From: CAITZA01 sp937915285 | GTDB lineage: Bacteria > Desulfobacterota > Desulfomonilia > Desulfomonilales > Desulfomonilaceae | Length of the DNA stretch: 64,000 nt | Assembly (NCBI GenBank): GCA_036821825.1 | Contig: DAISIV010000008.1 | Coordinates: 40,088 to 104,087 of the forward strand | Direction of reading: 5' to 3' | Shown here: positions 26,047 through 35,057 of the stretch, piece by piece | Layout: each line of letters opens with the position of its first letter | How positions within the stretch are numbered: the first letter of the stretch is position 1 | The notes under the pieces: generated by a model | Told to the model about the DNA's origin: nothing | The model's input: only the letters and a program-made list of their open reading frames with translations | Databases searched by the model: none | Program-made: the position numbers and the translations under genes

Positions 26047-27204
26047 TTAACTCTGAATTTCCCGGGATTTTCTCAAAAGATCTGTGGCATTGCAGACCAC
26101 GTCAACCGTGTGGTCGATCTCATCACTTGTTGTATGCTTGCCGAGGCTAAATCTTATGGCCCCCTTCGCATATTCTAGAGGAACTTTCATGGCTTCAAGG
26201 ACATGGGAAATTTTTACATGGTCAGAATGACAAGCTGCTCCAGCGGAAGCCGCTACATCTAGACCTATTTCCTCCAGAAGCCGATTAGCTTCAATATCCC
26301 TGAAGGAAACATTGAGCGTGTTGGGCAGGCTTTTTTCGATATGCCCATTAAACCTGATTCCGGAAATCCTGCTTCTAAAACCTTTTTCCAGCCTGTCTCG
26401 CATGGATTTCATGTGGAGAATATTTTCTCTAAGTTCAAGCCCTGCGATCTCGCATGCCTTGCCGAGCCCCACAATGCCTATTACATTTTCGGTGCCAGGA
26501 CGTTTTCCCATTTCCTGACCGGCGCCATACATTAATTTGTCAAGCGTGAGCCCCTCCCTTATGTATAGCGCTCCCACACCTTTGGGCGCATATAGCTTGT
26601 GCCCTGCAACTGTAAGCATATCAACGCCTAATGTTTTAATGTCACAGGTTGTTTTCCCCAGAGATTGTGACGCGTCCGTGTGAAAGACAACTCCTCGGGA
26701 TTTAGCTATCCGAGAGATTTCTTCAATGGGTTGAATTGAACCCACCTCGTTGTTTGAGTGCATTATGGTTATGAGGAGGGTTTTGTCATCAATGTTTGAT
26801 TCTACATCTGCGGGATCTACAATCCCTGATTCATCAACAGGAAGATAGATTGCCGAGACTCCCATGGTCTCAAGGAAACGTAAAGGTTCGAGAATGGCGG
26901 GATGCTCGATCGAACTCGTTATGACCCTTTTTCCTTCAAGATTCTTGCATCCCAGTGTTCCGAAGATCGCATAATTGTTAGATTCAGTTCCACCACTGGT
27001 AAAAATTATCTCAGAAGGTTTGCACCCAATCAGCGAAGCTACTTGACGCCTGGCTTTGTCTACAGCCCGTTTAGGCTCGATACCATAAAGATGGGAACTC
27101 GAAGGATTCCCGAAATCCCGTTCCATGAATTGTCTCATGGCCTCGATCACTTCAGAATCGAGTGGGGTAGTGCCGTTATAATCCATGTATATCGGTTTTT
27201 TCAT
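26047..27204 (-). CDS. Cysteine desulfurase (NifS/IscS family)
   Basis: 385 residues, a class V PLP aminotransferase fold that removes sulfur from cysteine for Fe-S cluster or other thiolation pathways. It begins PIYMDYNGTTPLD, contains TSGGTESNNYAI, HTDASQSLGK, the PLP-lysine motif TVAGHKLYAPKGVGALY, GTENVIGIVGLG and the catalytic Cys in ASAGAACHSDHVKISHVL. The latter replaces the common SGSACSS wording, but the Cys is in place. No iscU, iscR or nifU is adjacent, so pathway assignment is open. It is upstream of pbpC on the same strand. Confidence 0.9.
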   Translation of the reverse strand: MKKPIYMDYNGTTPLDSEVIEAMRQFMERDFGNPSSSHLYGIEPKRAVDKARRQVASLIGCKPSEIIFTSGGTESNNYAIFGTLGCKNLEGKRVITSSIEHPAILEPLRFLETMGVSAIYLPVDESGIVDPADVESNIDDKTLLITIMHSNNEVGSIQPIEEISRIAKSRGVVFHTDASQSLGKTTCDIKTLGVDMLTVAGHKLYAPKGVGALYIREGLTLDKLMYGAGQEMGKRPGTENVIGIVGLGKACEIAGLELRENILHMKSMRDRLEKGFRSRISGIRFNGHIEKSLPNTLNVSFRDIEANRLLEEIGLDVAASAGAACHSDHVKISHVLEAMKVPLEYAKGAIRFSLGKHTTSDEIDHTVDVVCNATDLLRKSREIQS

Positions 27205-27413
27205 GGGCTTACTCTTGCATTGAAAAATCCTCGAGGACCGTTGCTAACCTCTAAAGGGCATCAGTGGGCCTCAGAAGTTTATTACCAAATCTTTTTAGCC
27301 AGGGTTCTCGTCCCCGGACCTTGGAACCCTTGTAAAATACTAACGGTTTTGCCCAATACTCAGCCGTCGCTCCCGCTTATATGGAGGAGACATTCATGTT
27401 GTCACGTTTCTGT
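27205..27413. other. Intergenic region with strong hairpin, between dctM and the cysteine desulfurase
   Basis: 209 nt between two minus-strand genes. AGGGTTC (27301-27307) pairs with GAACCCT (27324-27330), enclosing GTCCCCGGAC, which can pair again. No T-run follows on either strand, so it is not a typical terminator. It could end or stabilise the TRAP mRNA or lie in the leader of the desulfurase. Confidence 0.45.
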
Positions 27414-28718
27414 TTAAAAATACATTAAGTCAGGTAAAAATGTCACAAAAGCCGGGAAAAATACCATCATGGCTGTTCCGACAATCAGGGCTATTAAAAA
27501 TGGCATGGCTCCCATGAAGATGTCCTCCAGGGGAACACTTTTGTCAATCCCGTTCACGACGTAAACATTGATACCCACCGGTGGTGTAATTACTCCCATT
27601 TGGGTCACCAGCACAATGATTACCCCAAACCATATCGGATCGTAACCCAGGTCGGATATAACCGGGTAGAAGACCGGAATGGTCAGCATTATAAGCGCCA
27701 GGGCGTCTATGAAGCATCCACCGATTAAATAGACCAGAATGATCATGAACACTATCGCATAGGGTGGCAGGCTAAGACCTGCAATCCACGAAGCCAGATT
27801 GAAAGGTATTCTTGTCACTGCAAGGAAATGACCGAATACAACAGCGCCTGCTACCAGCAGCAGGATCATGCAGGAAGTTCTAACTGTTTCATAGCAGGAT
27901 TTTACGAAGGCGTTCCAGGTCAATGTCCGCCTGATCAGACAGGTGACCAGAACTGCAAAGGCCCCTACCCCACCTGCTTCACCAGGGGTGAACCAGCCTA
28001 CAAAAAGCCCACCCATGACAACAACGAATATTATCAGTGTGTCACTCAATTGCGATAGCGACCGAATCTTGTCCCTGGTCGAAACCCTTTCCCCAATAGG
28101 ACCTTCTTGGGGCTCAAACCATGTGTAAACGTAAATCGCTACTACAAACAAGGCCGCTATGAACATCGCCGGGATGATACCCGCTACAAACAGTTTTCCT
28201 ATGGACTGCTCTGTGAGAATCCCATAAACGATCATTACTACGCTAGGAGGCATCAACATCCCGATGCTTCCTCCGGACGCCACAGATCCTCCGGCAAGAC
28301 GGTTACCATAACCGTATCTTTTCATCTCCGGCAATCCAACGACTGCAAATGTAGCCGCTGTTCCCGGGCTTGATCCGGAAACAGTGCCGAAGGCCGTGCA
28401 GGCCGCCACCGTTGCAGTGGCCAAACCACCTCTCTGATGTCCCAGAAACGCGTATGCGCAATCGTAAAGTTTCTTTCCGATACCTGCGTTGAAAGCGAGT
28501 TGTCCCATCAAAACGAACATAGGTATGACCGTTAGTCCGTAAGACGAAAAGACATCGTAAAAGTCCCTGGCAAGGAGATTTAACCCGGCCTTGAATGAAA
28601 TGATGTAACTGAATCCCAAAAAGCCAACCAGGGTCATGACATAAGCTACAGGCATTCTGGTAAAAAACAGCGCTACAAGGAGGACAATTCCCACAATACC
28701 TACTGTCGCTGGACTCAT
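27414..28718 (-). CDS. dctM: TRAP transporter large permease
   Basis: 434 residues, about 12 helices. The DctM pattern is clear: MPVAYVMTLVGFLGFSY, MFVLMGQLAFNAGI, GTVSGSSPGTAATFAVVGLPEMKRYGY, ASGGSIGMLMPPSVVMIVYG and MGVITPPVGINVYVVNGI. It forms the ion-coupled channel of a tripartite carboxylate uptake system together with DctQ and the periplasmic DctP. Its start overlaps the dctQ stop by 4 nt. The substrate is probably an organic acid or similar, not readable from sequence. Confidence 0.95.
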   Translation of the reverse strand: MSPATVGIVGIVLLVALFFTRMPVAYVMTLVGFLGFSYIISFKAGLNLLARDFYDVFSSYGLTVIPMFVLMGQLAFNAGIGKKLYDCAYAFLGHQRGGLATATVAACTAFGTVSGSSPGTAATFAVVGLPEMKRYGYGNRLAGGSVASGGSIGMLMPPSVVMIVYGILTEQSIGKLFVAGIIPAMFIAALFVVAIYVYTWFEPQEGPIGERVSTRDKIRSLSQLSDTLIIFVVVMGGLFVGWFTPGEAGGVGAFAVLVTCLIRRTLTWNAFVKSCYETVRTSCMILLLVAGAVVFGHFLAVTRIPFNLASWIAGLSLPPYAIVFMIILVYLIGGCFIDALALIMLTIPVFYPVISDLGYDPIWFGVIIVLVTQMGVITPPVGINVYVVNGIDKSVPLEDIFMGAMPFLIALIVGTAMMVFFPAFVTFLPDLMYF

Positions 28719-29200
28719 CCTTTTACCGCCTTCCCTACAAAACGAATGAGGTCACCGAACATGGCCACTGCCAGGCATGCAAAAGATAGAGAAACCAGGT
28801 AAATGAAGGGGCTCTTGGGTATCATGATTGTCATGGACACTTCTCCCTTGTTGGCCAGTTCAGCGGCATACAGCCACATCTGACGTGCGATGATCCCAAA
28901 TAGCGCCATTCCAGCAATTGTGTTTATTGCGTCAACGATGGCCTGGGTTCTGGGCTTGAGCCTCTGAATCAGCAGATCTACCCCCACATGCCCTTGAGTC
29001 GCATGGGTGTAAGGCATTGCGAAGGCCAGGCAAAGCACTGCCAGAAAACCAATCATGTCCACTGCGCCAAAAACAGGATGTCCAAAACCTCGTAGTATTA
29101 CCTCGAAACAGGTTATTAGCATCATTCCCACAAGAGCCATGCCGGAAATGAGCCTAAAAAGTTTGATGACCCAATCCAGAAGCCTTTCGAAAGTTTCCAT
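28715..29200 (-). CDS. dctQ: TRAP transporter small permease
   Basis: 161 residues, four membrane helices. FERLLDWVIKLFRLISGMALVGMMLITCFEVILRGFGHPVFGAVDM and the AYTHATQGHVGVDLL segment are typical DctQ. It partners the large permease, with which it overlaps by 4 nt (ATGA-type coupling), and is 90 nt downstream of dctP. Confidence 0.93.
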   Translation of the reverse strand: METFERLLDWVIKLFRLISGMALVGMMLITCFEVILRGFGHPVFGAVDMIGFLAVLCLAFAMPYTHATQGHVGVDLLIQRLKPRTQAIVDAINTIAGMALFGIIARQMWLYAAELANKGEVSMTIMIPKSPFIYLVSLSFACLAVAMFGDLIRFVGKAVKG

Positions 29201-29290
29201 CTCAAATTCCCTTAGGCGTAACTTTGAACCGGAATCCCTGATAACCGGATAAAGATCCAGCCCATCATTTCAAAATATTTTCATTCCAGC

Positions 29291-30316
29291 CTATTTTCTT
29301 TTTGAATCCAGAGCCTTTTGAGCCGTATCCAGCGCCTCTTGACCTGGCAGATTCTTAGCCTTCATCTCAGATACATAATCTACCAATACAGGCTGAACCG
29401 CCTCTTTCCACCGTGCCTGTTCAGCTTCATCCAGCGTTATTATTTCCTTTTTCCTGTCTTTTAGAAATTGCAGGCCTTCCTTATCGCTATCGGTCCATCC
29501 GGCGATGTGTTTCGGAATCCACTCCTCATTGATGCGGGTTATGGTCTCTTTTACATCATCGGGTAGGGCTTTCCATTTGTCCTTATTCATAACTACGAAG
29601 AAAGTAGTGGTATAGGCCGCTGGAAAACTCATGGTTGCGTAATCGATGACTTCTCCAAGCTTCCAGCCCTTATTTGACTCCAGAGGATAGAGCGATCCAT
29701 CAACGACTCCTTTCTGGAGGGACTGGTAGGTTTCAGGCATTGGCTGGGCTACGGGGTTGGCTCCTAGCGCCTTGACTACCTTGGCGCTCGTTCCAGTGCT
29801 CCTTAGTCTGAGCCCCTTGATGTCCTCCAGCTTATTTACGGCCGTACCTTTAGTATGCAGAAGCCCTGGCCCATGGGCATGGAGATACATAACCTGGGTA
29901 TCAGTTAAAGCTTTGTCCTTGAAATTTCCATATACTGCATTAGCGACAGCAGTCGCCTCCGCCGCGTCCTTATAGCCCAAGGGTAGATCTATGACTTCCA
30001 TTATCGGGAATCTACCCCTAGTGTAACCAAGCACGGAAAACCCAATGTCCGAAATACCATTGACCACACCGTCATAAACAACATCGGCCTTTGTCAGGGT
30101 TTGTCCGGGATAATACTCCACCACCACCTTACCATTGGTCCTTTTTTCGACTTCCTTTGACCACTGCTCAGCAAGCTTGCTCTGAACGTGAGTAGCGGGA
30201 AAAAAGTTGCTGTAAGTTAGCTTGGTGGACTCTGCATCGGCCTGAATAATTACGCCAGGAGCCATGAAACCAAGACTGATCAAGAGAAAAGTCGTCCAAA
30301 TGAGCTTAAAATTCAT
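29291..30316 (-). CDS. dctP: TRAP transporter solute-binding protein
   Basis: 341 residues with a Sec signal peptide (1-27, cleavage near QADA). Family marks: KLTYSNFFPATHVQSKLAEQWSKEVEKRTNGKVVVEYYPGQTL, GLRLRSTGTSAKVVKALGANPVAQPMPETYQSLQKGVVDG (the carboxylate-gripping Arg region) and the C-terminal helices. It captures ligand in the periplasm for DctQM. AGGAGGAG lies 4-5 nt before the ATG, so it should be the most strongly translated gene of the three. A dyad at 30434 lies in its divergent promoter region. Confidence 0.95.
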   Translation of the reverse strand: MNFKLIWTTFLLISLGFMAPGVIIQADAESTKLTYSNFFPATHVQSKLAEQWSKEVEKRTNGKVVVEYYPGQTLTKADVVYDGVVNGISDIGFSVLGYTRGRFPIMEVIDLPLGYKDAAEATAVANAVYGNFKDKALTDTQVMYLHAHGPGLLHTKGTAVNKLEDIKGLRLRSTGTSAKVVKALGANPVAQPMPETYQSLQKGVVDGSLYPLESNKGWKLGEVIDYATMSFPAAYTTTFFVVMNKDKWKALPDDVKETITRINEEWIPKHIAGWTDSDKEGLQFLKDRKKEIITLDEAEQARWKEAVQPVLVDYVSEMKAKNLPGQEALDTAQKALDSKRK

Positions 30317-30616
30317 TTTCTCCTCCTGAATCCGCTTTTGTTAAGGGGCTTTTTGAATGTGTCCCGTGAGGTTGGTGGGAGTTGTCCCCCATTCAATACA
30401 TCTAAAACTACCCAATTAACAAGCTTGAGTCAAAACATTCCGGTTTGAATGTTCATTTATTCTTGTCAAAATGACCTCAATAAGGCATTCCAGAAACTAT
30501 AGCCGGTTTTTCTGCAGAACATGCGCACTATCTGAAAGGGGCATTTCAGTGATTCAGCCCGTTCATAATTGCTAGCAGGAGAAAAGCGTCGTATTTCAAT
30601 CTTGAGGTTTACAAAC
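30317..30616. other. Divergent intergenic region between dctP and the MaoC-like gene
   Basis: 300 nt that must contain promoters for both directions. The only distinct element is the dyad at 30434-30453, described separately. I see no small gene or RNA. Confidence 0.5.
30434..30453. promoter_or_regulatory. Candidate operator: AACATTC-N6-GAATGTT
   Basis: A perfect 7-bp inverted repeat (30434-30440 and 30447-30453) with a 6-nt spacer, about 120 nt before dctP and 160 nt before the MaoC-like gene. A 20-bp dyad is the size bound by TetR, GntR or LacI-type dimers. No regulator gene is adjacent, so the factor is unknown. Confidence 0.4.
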
Positions 30617-31093
30617 ATGGAAACATCTTTTTCCAGTCCGATCGACCAACGGTATTTTGAAGATTATATTGAAGGCTCAGTTCACGAGTTTGGACCCATT
30701 GTGGCCGAGGAATCTGAAATGGTCTCATTTGCCAAACGCTTTGACCCTCAGCCTTTTCACACTGATGCCGAGGCAGGAAGAAAATCGATATATGGTAGTC
30801 TCATTGCGAGCGGCTGGTATTCGGCAGGCCTAATGATGAGATTGTTCGTGGACAATTACCTGTCGCACGTTGCCAGTCTGGGCTCACCAGGAGTTGATGA
30901 ATTGAGATGGCTCAAACCTGTAAGGCCAGGAGACAGTATTTTCCTGAGGATCACTGTCACCAAAACAAAACGATCAAATTCAAAACCAGATCGAGGTTTA
31001 GTATATTCCTTTGTTGAAGCCCTAAACCAGAACTCGCAAGTGGTCATGACCATGATGGCCCTCAATTTTATAAGCCTCAGAGAGGGAATGTAG
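30617..31093 (+). CDS. MaoC-like (R)-specific hydratase / dehydratase
   Basis: 158 residues, one hot-dog domain. YFEDYIEGSVHEFGPIVAEESEMVSFAKRFDPQPFHTD holds the family's catalytic Asp and His (FDPQPFH), followed by GSLIASGWYSAGLMMRL and the strand VRPGDSIFLRITV. Such enzymes hydrate enoyl-CoA or mesaconyl-type thioesters. I start at the ATG at 30617 (GAGG upstream); the frame is open to 30569 via TTG but has no family sequence there. Divergent from the TRAP operon. Substrate unknown. Confidence 0.88.
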   Translation: METSFSSPIDQRYFEDYIEGSVHEFGPIVAEESEMVSFAKRFDPQPFHTDAEAGRKSIYGSLIASGWYSAGLMMRLFVDNYLSHVASLGSPGVDELRWLKPVRPGDSIFLRITVTKTKRSNSKPDRGLVYSFVEALNQNSQVVMTMMALNFISLREGM

Positions 31094-31173
31094 TCTGAAC
31101 GCCGAGGAATTTCCTAATGAATTGAAAAATTAGGGGGAAGGGACAAAGGCCGGGCGTCTGATAGCTTATGTTC

Positions 31174-33855
31174 TCAGGCAGCGTCCAGTATATCCCTAAC
31201 GGTTTTTAACATGAGATGTATGTCATAAGGCTTGTTTACAAAAGCCCTGGCGCCTTGATCCAGGATGTCTGACGGTGGGGCTGCATCCGAATAACCGCTG
31301 GCAATAAGTACCTTAACATCCGGATCTATCTCCAGAAGTTGCTCAAGACATCTCCTACCGCCCATCTGTGGCATTATCAGGTCTAGAATTACTAGGGAAA
31401 TCCGAGCCTTATGGGCCCGAAATACCTCAAGAGCTTCAATACCGGTGCTAGCCTCAATTACTTCATAACCCATGGATTCAAGCAGTTCACGTAATAGATC
31501 CCGCATCTGGTTATCATCTTCGACTATGAGTATGGTTTCCTCTCCTGAATAGTAAGAATCGGCCACCTCTTTCTGACGATGTTTAAGCAACTCTTGCGAG
31601 GTAGGCAGATAGATACTGAATGTGGTTCCTATTCCAACCTCACTCTCGCAGATGATATGGCCTCCGTGGGCCTTCACTATCCCAAAAACGGTAGAAAGCC
31701 CTAGGCCGGTTCCTTTTCCTACCTCCTTGGTTGAAAAAAACGGTTCGAAAATGTGACCGGCGGTTTTAATATCCATGCCATGACCGTTGTCGGAAACCTT
31801 TATAACAATGTATTCGCCAGGATTGAGGCTAGAATATTTTTGGCAGAATTTTTCATCGAGGTAGGCGTTCCCGGTTTGTATTAGCAGTATGCCCCCATCA
31901 GGCATAGCGTCACGGGCGTTAGTGGCCAAATTCAAAATTACCTGTTCAAACTGTATTGGGTCCAACTCTATAATATGAAGGTTTTCATCAAGATTCATCC
32001 TGATGTCTATCATTCTTGGTATCGTTCGATACAATAAATCAGCGATTCTAAGCAGTTCAGTATTCAGATCTATAGATTCCAGACTTACAGGACTCTTCCG
32101 GCTGAAAGTCAGGAGTTGCTTAACCAGGTCGGCTCCATTTGAGGCAGCCTTCCTGATCGCTTTCAATTTTCTTGAATCTCTTGCATCAGGGTCGCGCTCA
32201 TCCAGGAGCATGTCTGAATACCCGAGAATGATCTGGAGCAGGTTATTGAAATCATGAGCAATACCACCTGCAAGGGTTCCAACAGCCTCCATTTTCTGGG
32301 AGTGCCGCATCTGTTTTTCAAGTTCAACTTCCACTGATATATCACGCTTGATTGTAACCAAATTTGTTATCAAACCGTCATCGTCTGTGATCGGGGAGAT
32401 TAAAACTGCTTCCTCGTAAGAAGTCCCGTCCTTTCTTGAACTTGTTATTTTGCCTTTCCAGGAACTTCCTTTATTCAGATTATCCAATATTTCCATGCAG
32501 AGGGCTTCATCTTTTGAAAAACCGTTTATTTTTAGAAAATTTTCTCCGATTGATTCGATTTTCGAATAGCCGGAGCTTATTTCAAAAGCAGGGTTAACAT
32601 AGTGAGTCTCCCCATTTGGACTGGCTATCACTATAGCCTCCTCCGACTGCTCTACAGCAGCAGCCAACATCATCCTCTCTTGTTCAACCTGCTTGCGGTC
32701 CGTGACGTCAATCCAGTATTGGATCAATTTTGTTATCTTGCGATCCTCATCATAAACGGGGTAAGCCCGATGATCAAAATAACGAATTTTCCCATCGGGC
32801 CCCTTGGTTTCCAAAGAACTGGCAGATGATCCTGTCTTTTTTATTTGTTCAAGGGTCGTGTCAAATTTTTGCTTGTCCAGGGTTTCCTGATCGTTGAAAG
32901 CCATCAGGCAACAATCGGATGAGGTAGACTCTCCGAATTCCGCCTTTGCTGCAGGATTGGATATCTCTATCTTGCATGTTTTCAGATCTATAACGCAAAA
33001 CGGATGGGTCAGGGATTCCAGAATGGTATTCAGGAAAATACCCGCCCTCCTTAGTTCCTCGTCAGATTCTCTCTCGTTTCTGATAACGTCCCTAATCCTT
33101 TTTGCAATGAAGATTCCAAGAGCGCCTATTACAAATATGAAAGAAATGTAAGTCGCAGATTCTATAATCTCATAATCCCTCTTTCTCGCGCTGATGACCG
33201 TTTCCAGGTCCTTCAGCCGGAGGGCGCTATCATACAGGAGGTTGTTGGCGGTTTCCTTCAGCCTGTGAAACATGGGGATGGCTATTCTTAAATTGGTCTG
33301 TATTTCTTTGATCTGTTTGAAATAAGCCTCAGCGTCGCCAATTTTTCCCAAACGGGTCCGCTCTTCAAGGAGATTAACCAAAACTTCAAGCCGATTTTCC
33401 AATTCCGGCAGTTGAGGCCTCAATTCGATAGAAGCCAGAATGTAACGCTCGTCCGGATCTGGTTTGTAAACCAACACAGTTGATATGTTATCCGAATCCG
33501 GGGCGTTCAAGGCTGTGCTGGATTCAAAAAGACCGCCTTTTTCCAGAATATCAAGATCCCGTCCGACATTTGCCAATTGTTGTCGAAATTTATCGACCAT
33601 TATGTTCAGTTCATAAAGCCCTGAAACAGGCGCAAGCTGAAAGAATACTGACTCCATTGAGTTTATTTCCGAAGCGACATGGTTTCCGATCTCCTGTCTG
33701 ACCCTCTCGTTTGAAGCCAGGTTGTTCAGAGAGTCCGTAGCGTTTTGGAAGGTGAGTCGAAGGCCGACAAGCCCCACCATTCCGCTAACAAACAAGATCA
33801 GCATTATCGCAAGTAAAACCAGGGCCCCAGAAGATTTATGACGATTATCAGCCAA
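31174..33855 (-). CDS. Membrane PAS hybrid histidine kinase with receiver
   Basis: 893 residues. Order: membrane helix (about 10-32), periplasmic sensor of about 190 residues with coiled-coil-like helices, second helix (about 232-250), two PAS domains (about 275-390 and 400-515), DHp with His534 in GGIAHDFNNLLQIILGY, ATPase with NLATNARDAMPDGG, DNGHGM and GKGTGLGLSTVFGIVKAHGG, and a receiver with LVILDLIMPQMGG and NKPYD. All catalytic motifs are intact. It follows a ModA-like lipoprotein gene by 21 nt and starts with TTG, so the lipoprotein is a likely ligand donor. No separate response regulator lies nearby; the Hpt protein at 38265 is a possible relay partner. Confidence 0.92.
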   Translation of the reverse strand: MADNRHKSSGALVLLAIMLILFVSGMVGLVGLRLTFQNATDSLNNLASNERVRQEIGNHVASEINSMESVFFQLAPVSGLYELNIMVDKFRQQLANVGRDLDILEKGGLFESSTALNAPDSDNISTVLVYKPDPDERYILASIELRPQLPELENRLEVLVNLLEERTRLGKIGDAEAYFKQIKEIQTNLRIAIPMFHRLKETANNLLYDSALRLKDLETVISARKRDYEIIESATYISFIFVIGALGIFIAKRIRDVIRNERESDEELRRAGIFLNTILESLTHPFCVIDLKTCKIEISNPAAKAEFGESTSSDCCLMAFNDQETLDKQKFDTTLEQIKKTGSSASSLETKGPDGKIRYFDHRAYPVYDEDRKITKLIQYWIDVTDRKQVEQERMMLAAAVEQSEEAIVIASPNGETHYVNPAFEISSGYSKIESIGENFLKINGFSKDEALCMEILDNLNKGSSWKGKITSSRKDGTSYEEAVLISPITDDDGLITNLVTIKRDISVEVELEKQMRHSQKMEAVGTLAGGIAHDFNNLLQIILGYSDMLLDERDPDARDSRKLKAIRKAASNGADLVKQLLTFSRKSPVSLESIDLNTELLRIADLLYRTIPRMIDIRMNLDENLHIIELDPIQFEQVILNLATNARDAMPDGGILLIQTGNAYLDEKFCQKYSSLNPGEYIVIKVSDNGHGMDIKTAGHIFEPFFSTKEVGKGTGLGLSTVFGIVKAHGGHIICESEVGIGTTFSIYLPTSQELLKHRQKEVADSYYSGEETILIVEDDNQMRDLLRELLESMGYEVIEASTGIEALEVFRAHKARISLVILDLIMPQMGGRRCLEQLLEIDPDVKVLIASGYSDAAPPSDILDQGARAFVNKPYDIHLMLKTVRDILDAA

Positions 33856-33876
33856 TTGAATTGACTATCCTTTCAT

Positions 33877-34677
33877 TCAGTCGCCCGGTTCAAAACCGAA
33901 TTTTTTGAAAATGTCTCTGCCCAAATGAGAAATAGCAAGATTCATGAAATCCGAGGCCAGATCAGTGTTGGGTGAAGAGTTCAAAATCCCCAAGAGTAGC
34001 GGTGTCCTGGGCGCGTAATCTTCAGGTATGTCAAGGGAATCGATCTTTGTTGAGTTTTCAGGCCATTGGGTTGTCGCATACCAATTCAGTCCTACGTCTG
34101 CAACTCCCTCTGAAACAGCATTTGTAATATCTTTTGAATCGGTTGTAAAAATTGGATTGTTGGCGAGAACCTGTTTAAACAGGCCTGCCCTCTCAAGCAC
34201 GGACTTTGCCTCCAATCCTATACTTCCTGTCTCAGGATTGGCTATGACCACTTTGTACTGCGGATTCGCCATAGATTTTAGTTCACCGGGGATGTTATTT
34301 GGGTTGTTCTTCCTGACAACCATGGTCGATCTGTTGAAACCAACGCAGACATTTCTTTTGCATAGACCATCCGCCATGCAGGAGTCCATATAAGAAGATT
34401 CTCCGGGTAAAAACAAATCTCCTTTCTGATTGAGCTTTATTGCCTTCAGTAAGTCTCCTGAACCCCCTTTGACAATTTTAACCTCACAATTGCGCCGCGC
34501 TTCAAATATATGCGCCAGCTCATGAACCGGCTTTATCATCGTAATCCCGCAGTAAATGAGGATCTCGGGAGTGGCCTGTCTTTTAGGTTCAGAGTGATTG
34601 CATCCTGATATCAATAACATGGCCACAATAAAAATTGATGAAAAGGCCAGGACATTTTTTACGCTTCCAGGCATCAT
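33877..34677 (-). CDS. ModA-like substrate-binding lipoprotein
   Basis: 266 residues with a lipoprotein signal ending LLISGC (Cys26). The mature part is a periplasmic binding protein type 2 fold like molybdate/tungstate-binding ModA/WtpA: ILIYCGITMIKPVHELAHIFEARRNCEVKIVKGGSGDLLKAIKLNQKGDLFLPG, then VVIANPETGSIGLEAKSVLERAGLF and VGLNWYATTQ. No modB or modC follows. Instead the stop is 21 nt from a membrane hybrid kinase, which suggests that it presents an oxyanion to the kinase's periplasmic domain. Role as sensor is inference; an orphan binding protein for a distant transporter is the alternative. Confidence 0.8.
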   Translation of the reverse strand: MMPGSVKNVLAFSSIFIVAMLLISGCNHSEPKRQATPEILIYCGITMIKPVHELAHIFEARRNCEVKIVKGGSGDLLKAIKLNQKGDLFLPGESSYMDSCMADGLCKRNVCVGFNRSTMVVRKNNPNNIPGELKSMANPQYKVVIANPETGSIGLEAKSVLERAGLFKQVLANNPIFTTDSKDITNAVSEGVADVGLNWYATTQWPENSTKIDSLDIPEDYAPRTPLLLGILNSSPNTDLASDFMNLAISHLGRDIFKKFGFEPGD

Positions 34678-35057
34678 CGGCGCTCCTACCCACGTCGGGA
34701 CATCAAATCCGCGGTTTAGTCCTCACTCATCCAGTCATTGTGAAAAGAGAGACTGTCCGTGCAGACTACACCCGATTACGAACTCCACCATATTACGATG
34801 TTGCAATAGTTTACACCAAACACAAGATAAATTTGCAGGAAATAGTTTAATTTGGGGTAAGAGCGACATAGGGGATACTTCAGTCGGGTGAATTGCCCCA
34901 TACTAACAGTTTGTTCCGGGTGTGACCTTCTGAGGCTTTGGGTCGGCCTCAAGCTACAGGCGGAACGTCGCATGGTTGAACTTTCCCCTATCGTCTTGAG
35001 TTGTGGCTTATTCTGGTCTATTTTAGTTCAAGGATTCTACCCGGAGGATTACGGTTC
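34678..35057. other. Intergenic region between the ModA-like gene and the GNAT-like gene
   Basis: 380 nt, divergent promoters expected. I find no gene. A hairpin TGAGGC (34931-34936) / GCCTCA (34946-34951) with a 9-nt loop has no T-run. I looked for a molybdenum-cofactor riboswitch and saw no match. Confidence 0.5.

Noticed and set aside
34931..34951. Hairpin TGAGGC/GCCTCA upstream of the ModA-like gene, considered as a Moco-type riboswitch element.
   Set aside because: A single 6-bp stem without T-run or the other helices expected for that riboswitch.
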